Part shown: in pieces, positions 47,581 through 54,498 of the stretch
Layout: each line of letters begins with the position of its first letter
How positions within the stretch are numbered: the first letter of the stretch is position 1
Source: Robiginitalea marina
GTDB lineage: Bacteria; Bacteroidota; Bacteroidia; Flavobacteriales; Flavobacteriaceae
NCBI RefSeq assembly: GCF_024006985.1
Contig: NZ_JAMXIB010000013.1
Location: 1 to 64,000 of the forward strand
DNA length: 64,000 nt
Direction: 5' to 3'
Notes under the pieces: generated by a model
What the model was told of the DNA's origin: nothing
The model's database searches: none
What the model saw: only the letters and a program-made list of their open reading frames with translations
Translations under genes and position numbers: made by a program

Positions 47581-48062
47581 TGGAACCCTCCCAAAAATTT
47601 GAGCAAAGCGCCCGGGCTATCTCCCGGATGATGGGGATGATCTTCGCCCTGTTTATGGTTATGGGGGCCTTTTTGGTCTACCTGATGATCGACCCGACCT
47701 TTTCGGCTTTCCGCCCTGACCCTAAGGTGGATACCGTAGCGGTGGCAACAGTGGAGGAAGACGACTACGACAAGATCGAAAACGGCATCCATGTGCGCAC
47801 GGGCTTTGTGGAGGGCGAGGGCCTGATGACCGTGGTAAACAATTGCACCAACTGCCATTCCGCCAAACTGGTCACCCAGAACCGGATGTCGGCCGACCGG
47901 TGGCGTGCAACCATCAAATGGATGCAGGAAACCCAGAACCTCTGGGACCTCGGCAAGAACGAAGACATTATCGTAACCTATCTGGCCACCTATTACGCCC
48001 CAGAGAAAAAGGGAAGGAGGCCTAACCTGGAAAATATCGAATGGTATGCGCTGGAGCAGTAG
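47577..48062 (+). CDS. sorB: Membrane-anchored monohaem cytochrome c, SorB-like electron acceptor
   Basis: A 161-residue protein with one N-terminal membrane anchor (about residues 21-38) and one haem site, CTNCH at residues 90-94. A methionine in NRMSADRW or the C-terminal part may be the sixth ligand. Position and ATGA overlap with sorA point to the sulfite dehydrogenase cytochrome subunit. The frame also runs upstream to 47520, but the overlap start at 47577 fits better. It overlaps the rhodanese gene by 17 bp. Confidence 0.82.
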   Translation: MMEPSQKFEQSARAISRMMGMIFALFMVMGAFLVYLMIDPTFSAFRPDPKVDTVAVATVEEDDYDKIENGIHVRTGFVEGEGLMTVVNNCTNCHSAKLVTQNRMSADRWRATIKWMQETQNLWDLGKNEDIIVTYLATYYAPEKKGRRPNLENIEWYALEQ

Positions 48063-49002
48063 TATCCTCATCATAATCCTGCTGCTGGGCAGTTGCCGGC
48101 AGCAGGAGGCCGTTGCGCCCGTGGCCGAAACGGCAGTACAGCCAGGGGCGTATGCCCATCCGGCTTCCCTGGTTTCCGTGGATGAACTCGTCCGCCTGTC
48201 GGGGCACAAGCACCTCAAGGTGATCGATTTCAGGCAGCGCGAAGCCTTTGACCAGGGCCACATCCCGGGAGCCCTCCCGATGTGGCGGTCCGACATCGAG
48301 GCCCGTGACCAGGCCACCCCCGGGTTGGTCGCCTCCGGGGAAGCGCTGGAAGCCCTCCTTTCGGGCTTGGGGATTTCCCCCGAAGATACCCTGGTAGTTT
48401 ACGACGACCAGGGAGGTCCAGATGCGGCCCGGTTCTGGTGGGCGATGCGCCTTTACGGTTTTGAGCAGGTGCGCCTGCTCAACGGAGGGCTGCAGGCCTG
48501 GCAGGGCGAGGGGCTCCCCCTGAATGCAGCATACACCGCCCCGTCCCCGGCAAACTTTCGCTTTGCCGGGGCGGGCGACCCATCGCTCCGGATTGAAAAA
48601 GACACCCTGCTGGGGTTGCTCGGAAGCCCGGAATGGGCGCTGATCGATACCCGCACCCATGAGGAATACAGCGGGAAACGGCAAAAAGACGGGGCTTTGG
48701 CTGCCGGCCATATCCCGGGAAGCCTCCACATCGACTGGGCCGAGTCCGTCCGCTACAACGGGGATAAAACCTTCCGCACGCCTGAGGAACTTGCAAAAAT
48801 ATACCAAGACCTTCCGGCCGACCGGGATGGCCTGATCGTGACCTATTGCCATTCCGGGGTGCGGTCGGCACACACCAGTTTTGTGCTGACCCAACTGCTC
48901 GGATATACCCGGGTCCGCAACTACGACGGCTCCTGGCTGGAATGGAGTTCCACCCCGGGGCTCCCGATTGAAAAAGACAGTCTCACCTCAATTTTAAATT
49001 AG
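48046..49002 (+). CDS. Lipoprotein sulfurtransferase (two rhodanese domains)
   Basis: A 318-residue protein with a lipobox ending at Cys17 (LLLGSC). Two rhodanese domains follow. The first has Asp in place of the active cysteine (VVYDDQGGPDAAR), so it is inactive. The second has the active loop CHSGVRS near residue 268. This is the SseA-type layout. It could transfer sulfane sulfur from thiosulfate or persulfides in the periplasm. It overlaps sorB and is followed after two bases by the next gene, so all four genes form one unit. Confidence 0.88.
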   Translation: MRWSSSILIIILLLGSCRQQEAVAPVAETAVQPGAYAHPASLVSVDELVRLSGHKHLKVIDFRQREAFDQGHIPGALPMWRSDIEARDQATPGLVASGEALEALLSGLGISPEDTLVVYDDQGGPDAARFWWAMRLYGFEQVRLLNGGLQAWQGEGLPLNAAYTAPSPANFRFAGAGDPSLRIEKDTLLGLLGSPEWALIDTRTHEEYSGKRQKDGALAAGHIPGSLHIDWAESVRYNGDKTFRTPEELAKIYQDLPADRDGLIVTYCHSGVRSAHTSFVLTQLLGYTRVRNYDGSWLEWSSTPGLPIEKDSLTSILN

Positions 49003-49004
49003 CT

Positions 49005-49919
49005 ATGGAAAAATACCTAGACGCTTTCGCAAATGCCTTTTCGGGCACCGTTACCTGGACATGGAAATCGATCCTCTTCGAAGTCCCCTGGTACACCAAC
49101 TACTTCTGGGGGCTGGTCGCCATCTCCCTGGTGGTCTGGCTGCTGGAAATTGCCTTCCCCTGGAGGAAAAACCAGGCCATTTTCCGGAGGGATTTCTGGC
49201 TCGATGCCTTCTACATGTTCTTCAACTTCTTCATCTTCGCCATTGTCATCAGCGGGGTCTACAAAATGCTGGAAGTTTTATTCAAGGACCTTGGGATTAC
49301 CGCCAAAAGCCTGGCCATCGTGGACATCAGCGCATGGCCCATGTGGGCGCAGTTGCTGTCGTTTTTCATCGTGCTCGACTTTGTGCAGTGGTTCACCCAC
49401 GTATTGCTGCACAAATTCCCCGTGCTCTGGAACTTCCACAAAGTGCACCACAGCGTGAAGGAAATGGGCTTCGCCGCCCACCTGAGGTACCACTGGATGG
49501 AGAACATCCTCTACAAGCCCCTGAAGGTATTCGGGGTGATGATCCTTGGCGGGTTTGAACCCGAGCAGGCGTATATCGTCCACTTTGCGGCCATCTCCAT
49601 CGGGCACCTGAACCACGCCAACATCAAATTGACCTGGGGTCCGCTGAAGTATGTCTTCAATAACCCGGTGATGCACCTCTACCACCATGCGTACACCCTG
49701 CCCAAGGGGTCATTCGGGGTGAATTTCGGGATCAGCCTGAGCCTCTGGGACTACATTTTCAAAACCAATTACGTCCCCGAAGACAGCGGCACCATAGAAC
49801 TGGGCTTCCCCGGCGATGAGGATTTCCCGCAGGATTTCATCCACCAGAACCTCTATGGCTTCAGCAAGCCGAAAAAAAGGGAACGGATTCCCGGGGCCCG
49901 GCTTAATCCCCGAGGATAA
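49005..49919 (+). CDS. Fatty-acid hydroxylase/sterol desaturase-family membrane protein
   Basis: A 304-residue protein with four or so membrane helices and the family histidine boxes HVLLH (near 129), HKVHH (near 144) and HLYHH (near 225), which bind a di-iron centre. Members hydroxylate or desaturate lipids with oxygen. Its place as the last gene of the sorAB-rhodanese unit is unexpected. The substrate and its link to sulfur metabolism are unknown. Its 3' end overlaps the convergent racemase gene by 17 bp. Confidence 0.85.
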   Translation: MEKYLDAFANAFSGTVTWTWKSILFEVPWYTNYFWGLVAISLVVWLLEIAFPWRKNQAIFRRDFWLDAFYMFFNFFIFAIVISGVYKMLEVLFKDLGITAKSLAIVDISAWPMWAQLLSFFIVLDFVQWFTHVLLHKFPVLWNFHKVHHSVKEMGFAAHLRYHWMENILYKPLKVFGVMILGGFEPEQAYIVHFAAISIGHLNHANIKLTWGPLKYVFNNPVMHLYHHAYTLPKGSFGVNFGISLSLWDYIFKTNYVPEDSGTIELGFPGDEDFPQDFIHQNLYGFSKPKKRERIPGARLNPRG

Positions 49920-50586
49920 AATCCACGGCCATGCGGGCATGCAAGTCGGTGGTGGCCAGGGTGGGAAGGCCCACCTGGCTGCCATCGATGAGCAATGGGA
50001 GTTCGGTACACCCTAAAATTATGCCCTCGGCCCCCCTCTCCTGTAGCAGGTTAATCTGGTTCATGAAAAACTTCCGGGCCGCTTCGGTGAACTTCCCCTG
50101 GGTAAGCTCTTTGGAGACATACTCGTGGGCCTGGGAAAGGCAATGGTCTTCCGGGATGATGGTGGTGATCCCAAACTTTTCCCGCAACACCTCCGGGATG
50201 AAGCTCCCGGTCATGGTGGGTCGGTTGCCGAGCAGGCCCAGTTTCTTCAGGCCCAGGCGCGATGCCTCCCTGCCCGTGGCTTCGGCAATATGCAAAATGG
50301 GCACCGGTATTTTCGGCTGCACATAGGCGCTGGCCATATGGGGGGTATTGGCACAGATCAGGATCCCTTCCGCCCCGGCGGCGATGAGTTTTTCGGAAAC
50401 CTCCAGGTATTTGGCATTGATCTTGTCCCGGTCCTGTTCCCGCATGATTTCGATATTGATGCTGTACAGGATCAACTCCGGGTTGGCCTGGGAGCCGATG
50501 GCCTCCCCAACCCATTTGTTGATCAGTTGGTAATACACTACGGTGGAGTGCCACGAGGTGCCTCCGATTAGGCCGAGGGTTTTCAT
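49903..50586 (-). CDS. Aspartate/glutamate racemase family protein
   Basis: A 227-residue two-cysteine racemase fold opening MKTLGLIGGTSWHST. Both catalytic cysteines are present, in ICANTPHM near 79 and ILGCTELP near 192. Cofactor-free racemases of this kind act on aspartate, glutamate or related acids. It lies 12 bp downstream of the DUF3365 gene. No connection to sulfur oxidation is evident. Confidence 0.85.
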   Translation of the reverse strand: MKTLGLIGGTSWHSTVVYYQLINKWVGEAIGSQANPELILYSINIEIMREQDRDKINAKYLEVSEKLIAAGAEGILICANTPHMASAYVQPKIPVPILHIAEATGREASRLGLKKLGLLGNRPTMTGSFIPEVLREKFGITTIIPEDHCLSQAHEYVSKELTQGKFTEAARKFFMNQINLLQERGAEGIILGCTELPLLIDGSQVGLPTLATTDLHARMAVDFILGD

Positions 50587-50598
50587 AGGGCAAGGGTT

Positions 50599-51210
50599 TC
50601 AGGGTTTCCGGCCGGTAAAGGCCACTTTCCACAGCCCCCTGAGCTCGTTGGCCGAATATCCGGTGGCCAGGTCGTTGGGGTATAGCTGGTCCAGGGTTTT
50701 AACGACCTCGTCGGAGAGGTCCGTTTGTGGCGCCCCATGGCATTTGATGCACATGGCGTTGGTGACAATAGGCGCGTAATAATGGGGGGTGCCGTCGACG
50801 GTTACGATCCGGGGTTCTGGAGCCTGCCCTTCCGCCAGGGCGGCCCGGAAGGCCGAAATAAGTTCCAGTTCCTGTTCAGAAGCCTGGTTGTATGGGTTTC
50901 TGGGCTTGTCCGTAATGCGGGTAATGGCGACCCCGAATGACCGCGAAAGGCTGTCGGTAATGGGCAGGGCCTCCACCTTGCAGAATCCGATGGCCCCCAG
51001 GGTACCTTCTTCCATCATTTTTTGCTGGAGGGTTTTTCCCAGGGCCCCCTGCACCTGCAGGGCATACTCCCGCCCGGCCTCCAGGTATTCCGCCTCGGTA
51101 TAGGCCGCTTCTTCCCCGGCGGCTGCGTCGGAAGCCCCTTCGCGGGTTGCTTTGTCTTTACAGGAAAACGCCAGGGTGGCGATCAGGGCTGCCAGTACGA
51201 GCTTTTTCAT
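50599..51210 (-). CDS. DUF3365 (Tll0287-like) haem-binding lipoprotein
   Basis: A 203-residue protein with a lipobox (LAFSC, Cys17) and a c-type haem motif CIKCH at 154-158 within a Tll0287-like sensor domain (GFCKVEALPITDSLS near residue 76). It is probably a periplasmic haem protein acting as an electron carrier or redox sensor. Operator C and its -7 box lie about 180 bp upstream, but a strong terminator lies between. The Asp/Glu racemase gene follows after 12 bp. Confidence 0.82.
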   Translation of the reverse strand: MKKLVLAALIATLAFSCKDKATREGASDAAAGEEAAYTEAEYLEAGREYALQVQGALGKTLQQKMMEEGTLGAIGFCKVEALPITDSLSRSFGVAITRITDKPRNPYNQASEQELELISAFRAALAEGQAPEPRIVTVDGTPHYYAPIVTNAMCIKCHGAPQTDLSDEVVKTLDQLYPNDLATGYSANELRGLWKVAFTGRKP

Positions 51211-51261
51211 AAGGTGGTATTTTCAGGTTTTCTGCAACGGACCGGTGCTTGCAAGGGGTCC

Positions 51262-51387
51262 AAAAAAAGAAAGCGGCCCTTTATACCAGGCCGCTTTCCT
51301 CACTAAAAACAATCAACTCAACCATTTAGTTATGAAACATGTCCCTTGCGGGAACTATCCATTCTTTTGAAAGGTTTTTTGCAACCA
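51262..51387 (-). ncRNA. Candidate small RNA or attenuated leader under operator C
   Basis: A transcript from the operator C promoter should begin near 51387 and meet a 10-bp perfect stem (GAAAGCGGCC/GGCCGCTTTC, 51269-51298) followed by seven T, ending near 51262. That gives about 125 nt. Inside is a small hairpin TCCC-GCAA-GGGA and a possible 10-codon frame (MDSSRKGHVS). The terminator may serve the upstream CstB-like gene, or control read-through to the DUF3365 gene. Confidence 0.45.
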
Positions 51388-51421
51388 CAGTACCAAGCTA
51401 AACGGTTTTTCAGCCTTTTTC

Positions 51422-51437
51422 AGTAACCAAAGTTACA
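51422..51437 (-). promoter_or_regulatory. Operator C (Crp/Fnr-type palindrome)
   Basis: On the minus strand TGTAACTTTGGTTACT is followed after 21 bp by TAGCTTGG (51400-51393), one mismatch from TAnnTTTG. It lies 28 bp past the stop of the first CstB-like gene and faces the candidate small RNA. Confidence 0.65.
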
Positions 51438-51465
51438 CAGGTGAAAAAAGTTTTCCCGTGCCTGC

Positions 51466-52878
51466 CTACAGGGTGGAAGGGCAGACATAGTCTGTCACCG
51501 GCAGCCCAGCTTCCTTGATGGCCTTGAACCCCCCGGTAACATCCACCAGGTTGTGGATCCCGCGGCTTTTAAGGATAGACGCCGCAATCATGCTGCGGTA
51601 CCCTCCTGCGCAATGCAGGTAGAAAACCTCTTCCCTGGGGAAGGCGCTCAGGTAGTCGTTCAGGAAATCCAGGGGGGTGTTTTCGGCATCCACCAGGTGT
51701 TCGGAGAGGTACTCGCTCTCTTTCCTGACATCGAATACCCTGATCTGGTCCGAAGATTCCAGTACATCCTGTAACCCTTCCGGGCTGATCGGGCTTACCG
51801 TGTCGTACTCCTTGGAAGCCTTCTTCCAGGCTTCAAAGCCGCCTTTGAGGTACCCCATGGTATTGTCGAAGCCCACGCGGGAAAGGCGCGTTACTGCCTC
51901 CTCCACCCGGTCTTCAGGGGCTACCAGCAGGATCGGCTGGGCCACGTCGGCTACCAGCGACCCCACCCAGGGGGCGAAGCTCCCGTCGAGCCCGATAAAA
52001 ATCGACCTCGGGATGTGCCCTGCGGCAAATTCATCCTCATGGCGCACATCCAGGATAATGGCCCCGGTCTCGTTGGCCGCCACCTCAAACGCATCGGGGC
52101 TGAGCGCCTGCATCCCGCGCTCCAGCACATGGTCCACGTCTTCGTAGCCCTCCTTATTCATCTTCACGTTCAACGGGAAATACTGGGGGGGCGGCAGCAG
52201 GCCTTCGGTGACTTCAGCCACGAATTCCTCGCGGGTCATATCGGCCCGCAGCGCGTAATTGGTGTTTTTCTGGTTCCCCAGGGTATCGACGGTTTCCTTC
52301 GACATGTTCTTCCCGCAGGCCGAACCCGCCCCGTGGGCCGGGTAGACAATAATATCGTCGGACAGCGGCATGATCTTGTTGCGCAGGCTGTCGTACAGGG
52401 TAGACGCCAGCTGTTCCTGGGTCATGTCGGCCGCCTTCTGGGCCAGGTCAGGGCGCCCCACGTCGCCGAGGAACAGGGTGTCACCGCTGAAAATGGCGTG
52501 GTCCTTCCCCTGCCCGTCGCGCAGGAGGTAGGTGGTGCTTTCCATGGTGTGCCCGGGGGTGTGCAGGGCCACGAGGGTAAGGTCGCCCACTTTGAACTCC
52601 TGCCCGTCTTTGGCAATGATGGCCTCAAAGCTGGGGTTGGCCAGGGGCCCATACACGATGGGGGCCCCGGTCTTTTTCGCCAGGGTGAGGTGTCCGCTCA
52701 CGAAATCGGCGTGGAAGTGGGTCTCGAAAATATACTTGATTTCCGCCCCGTCCTGCCGGGCCCGTTTGATGTAAGGGCCTACTTCCCGCAACGGGTCGAT
52801 AATGGCGGCCTCGCCCTTGCTTTCAATATAGTAAGCCCCCTGGGCCAGGCAACCGGTATAAATTTGTTCAATAGTCAT
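51466..52878 (-). CDS. CstB-like persulfide dioxygenase-rhodanese fusion, paralog 1
   Basis: A 470-residue protein from ATG 52878. Residues 1-240 are a metallo-beta-lactamase fold of persulfide dioxygenase type: THFHADFVSGH (His54, His56, Asp58), TPGH (His110) and SGDTLFLGDVGRPD (Asp133). Residues about 255-350 are a rhodanese domain lacking the active cysteine. Residues about 370-465 are an active one with Cys423 in HCAGGYRSM. The order matches staphylococcal CstB, which oxidises persulfides to sulfite or thiosulfate. It ends in Cys-Pro-Ser-Thr-Leu. It has its own operator (D). Confidence 0.9.
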   Translation of the reverse strand: MTIEQIYTGCLAQGAYYIESKGEAAIIDPLREVGPYIKRARQDGAEIKYIFETHFHADFVSGHLTLAKKTGAPIVYGPLANPSFEAIIAKDGQEFKVGDLTLVALHTPGHTMESTTYLLRDGQGKDHAIFSGDTLFLGDVGRPDLAQKAADMTQEQLASTLYDSLRNKIMPLSDDIIVYPAHGAGSACGKNMSKETVDTLGNQKNTNYALRADMTREEFVAEVTEGLLPPPQYFPLNVKMNKEGYEDVDHVLERGMQALSPDAFEVAANETGAIILDVRHEDEFAAGHIPRSIFIGLDGSFAPWVGSLVADVAQPILLVAPEDRVEEAVTRLSRVGFDNTMGYLKGGFEAWKKASKEYDTVSPISPEGLQDVLESSDQIRVFDVRKESEYLSEHLVDAENTPLDFLNDYLSAFPREEVFYLHCAGGYRSMIAASILKSRGIHNLVDVTGGFKAIKEAGLPVTDYVCPSTL

Positions 52879-52903
52879 GATTCGCAATCTTTTACTGTAG
52901 GGA

Positions 52904-52911
52904 CAAAAGTA
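52904..52911 (-). promoter_or_regulatory. -7 box of CstB-like paralog 1
   Basis: TACTTTTG on the minus strand is a full match to TAnnTTTG, 21 bp after operator D and 25 bp before the start codon. Confidence 0.7.
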
Positions 52912-52932
52912 GTGCCCCGGGCTTAAATGCTC

Positions 52933-52948
52933 AGTAACTGAAGTTACA
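52933..52948 (-). promoter_or_regulatory. Operator D (Crp/Fnr-type palindrome) for CstB-like paralog 1
   Basis: On the minus strand TGTAACTTCAGTTACT, with one mismatch in the promoter-proximal half. It sits two bases past the terminator of paralog 2, so the intergenic region is fully used. Confidence 0.8.
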
Positions 52949-52950
52949 AA

Positions 52951-52984
52951 ACAAAAAAGCCCGGCTCTATGATGCCGGGCTTGC
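52951..52984 (-). terminator. Intrinsic terminator of CstB-like paralog 2
   Basis: An AAGCCCGGC/GCCGGGCTT stem around an eight-base loop is followed on the minus strand by a T-rich tail, 17 bp past the paralog 2 stop. Confidence 0.85.
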
Positions 52985-53001
52985 GTTTTGGGCTACAGGG
53001 C

Positions 53002-54420
53002 CTACAGTAGCGTGCTGGGGCAGATGTAATCGGTCCTGGGCAGGGGGGTCTCCTTGAGCTCGTCAAAGCCCCCGGTGATGTCCGCAAAGTTGTCCCATCC
53101 GCGTTGCTTGAGGATCGATGAAGCGATCATGCTGCGGTACCCGCCGGCACAGTGCAGCAAAAACGGCTTGTCCCTGGGGATTTCGGCCAGGTGCCGGTTG
53201 ATTTCATTAAGGGGGATGTTGACGGCATCCACCAGGTGTTCGGAATCGTATTCGCTCTTCTTGCGCACGTCGATCACCAGGGGCAGCTGTCCTTTCCCGA
53301 ATTCTTCCACCACCTCTTCCACGGTGACCCGGCGGGTGGTTTCCACATCCTTGCCGGAGGCTTTCCAGGTGTCAAAGCCCCCTTTAAGGAACCCGAGGGT
53401 GTTGTCGTACCCCACGCGGGAGAGCCGGGTGACCGCCTCTTCTTCCCTGCCGGGTTCAATCACCATCAATATGGGCTGCTTCACATCGGGGATCATTTCC
53501 CCCACCCACTGGGCAAAATTCCCGTCGAGGCCGATGTTGATGCTGTTCGGGATAAAGCCTTTGGCAAATTCCTCCGCATCGCGGGTATCCATCACCAGGG
53601 CCCCGGTTTCATTGGCTGCGGCCTCAAATGCCTCAGCACTCAGGGGTTGGGTGCCCCGCTCCATGATATCGTCAAGGGATTCGTACCCCTGTATGTTCAT
53701 CAGGACGTTCTGGGGGAAGTACCCCGGAGGCGCGGTAAGCCCGGTAAGCAGCTCTTTGATGAATTCCTCCCGGGTCATGTCGGCCCTGAGGGCGTAGTTG
53801 ACCTCCTTCTGGTGGCCCAGGGTATCGGTGGTTTCCTTGCTCATCATCTTGCCGCAGGCCGAACCGGCCCCATGGTTGGGGTATACGATCAGGTGGTCGG
53901 GCAGGGGCATGATCTTGTTGCGGAGCGAATCGAAGAGGTGGCTCGCCAGTTTTTCCTCCGTCAGGTCGGAGACCACGTGCTGCGCCAGGTCGGGCCGGCC
54001 CACATCGCCGATAAAGAGGGTGTCGCCGGTGATGATGCCGTGCATCTGGTCATTTTCGTCGATCAGCAGGTAAGTGGTGCTTTCCATGGTGTGCCCGGGG
54101 GTATGGATGACCTTTACCTTGTAATCGCCCACATGGAATACCTGCCCGTCTGTGGCGATCAGGGCCTCATAAGACGGCCTGGCATTGGGGCCGAAAACGA
54201 TGGTCGCCCCGGTTTTCTTTTGCAGGTCGAGGTGGCCGCTGACAAAATCGGCGTGGAAGTGGGTCTCAAAAACGTACTTGATCTCTGCATTGTCGATCTG
54301 CGCCCGGTCGATATAGGGCTGGACTTCCCGAAGGGGGTCAAAGACAGCTGCCTCCCCCTTGCTCTCGATGTAATACGCGGCATGCGCCAGGCATCCGGTA
54401 TAAATTTGTTCTACTTTCAT
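53002..54420 (-). CDS. CstB-like persulfide dioxygenase-rhodanese fusion, paralog 2
   Basis: A 472-residue close paralog of the neighbouring gene with the same three domains. Dioxygenase metal residues are His54, His56, Asp58 and a TPGH histidine. The middle rhodanese domain is without cysteine (ILMVIEPGREEEA), and the active rhodanese has Cys424 (HCAGGYRSM). It also ends in Cys-Pro-Ser-Thr-Leu. Differences are spread over the length, so the duplication is not recent. It has its own operator (E) and terminator and is probably monocistronic. Confidence 0.9.
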   Translation of the reverse strand: MKVEQIYTGCLAHAAYYIESKGEAAVFDPLREVQPYIDRAQIDNAEIKYVFETHFHADFVSGHLDLQKKTGATIVFGPNARPSYEALIATDGQVFHVGDYKVKVIHTPGHTMESTTYLLIDENDQMHGIITGDTLFIGDVGRPDLAQHVVSDLTEEKLASHLFDSLRNKIMPLPDHLIVYPNHGAGSACGKMMSKETTDTLGHQKEVNYALRADMTREEFIKELLTGLTAPPGYFPQNVLMNIQGYESLDDIMERGTQPLSAEAFEAAANETGALVMDTRDAEEFAKGFIPNSINIGLDGNFAQWVGEMIPDVKQPILMVIEPGREEEAVTRLSRVGYDNTLGFLKGGFDTWKASGKDVETTRRVTVEEVVEEFGKGQLPLVIDVRKKSEYDSEHLVDAVNIPLNEINRHLAEIPRDKPFLLHCAGGYRSMIASSILKQRGWDNFADITGGFDELKETPLPRTDYICPSTLL

Positions 54421-54453
54421 CGTGCGTTTAAGGTATTGATTAGATTACGGTTA

Positions 54454-54498
54454 CTAAAATAGCGATCGGGGGCTGAACCTTCAGTGACCTGGGTTACA
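54454..54498 (-). promoter_or_regulatory. Operator E and -7 box for CstB-like paralog 2
   Basis: On the minus strand TGTAACCCAGGTCACT (54498-54483) is followed after 21 bp by TATTTTAG (54461-54454), one mismatch from TAnnTTTG. The operator overlaps the last five bases of the sulP gene. Confidence 0.75.

Noticed and set aside
53152-54462. 436-codon open frame antisense to CstB-like paralog 2
   Set aside because: It is the shadow of a clearly recognised gene and has no domain pattern of its own. A similar shadow exists over paralog 1.
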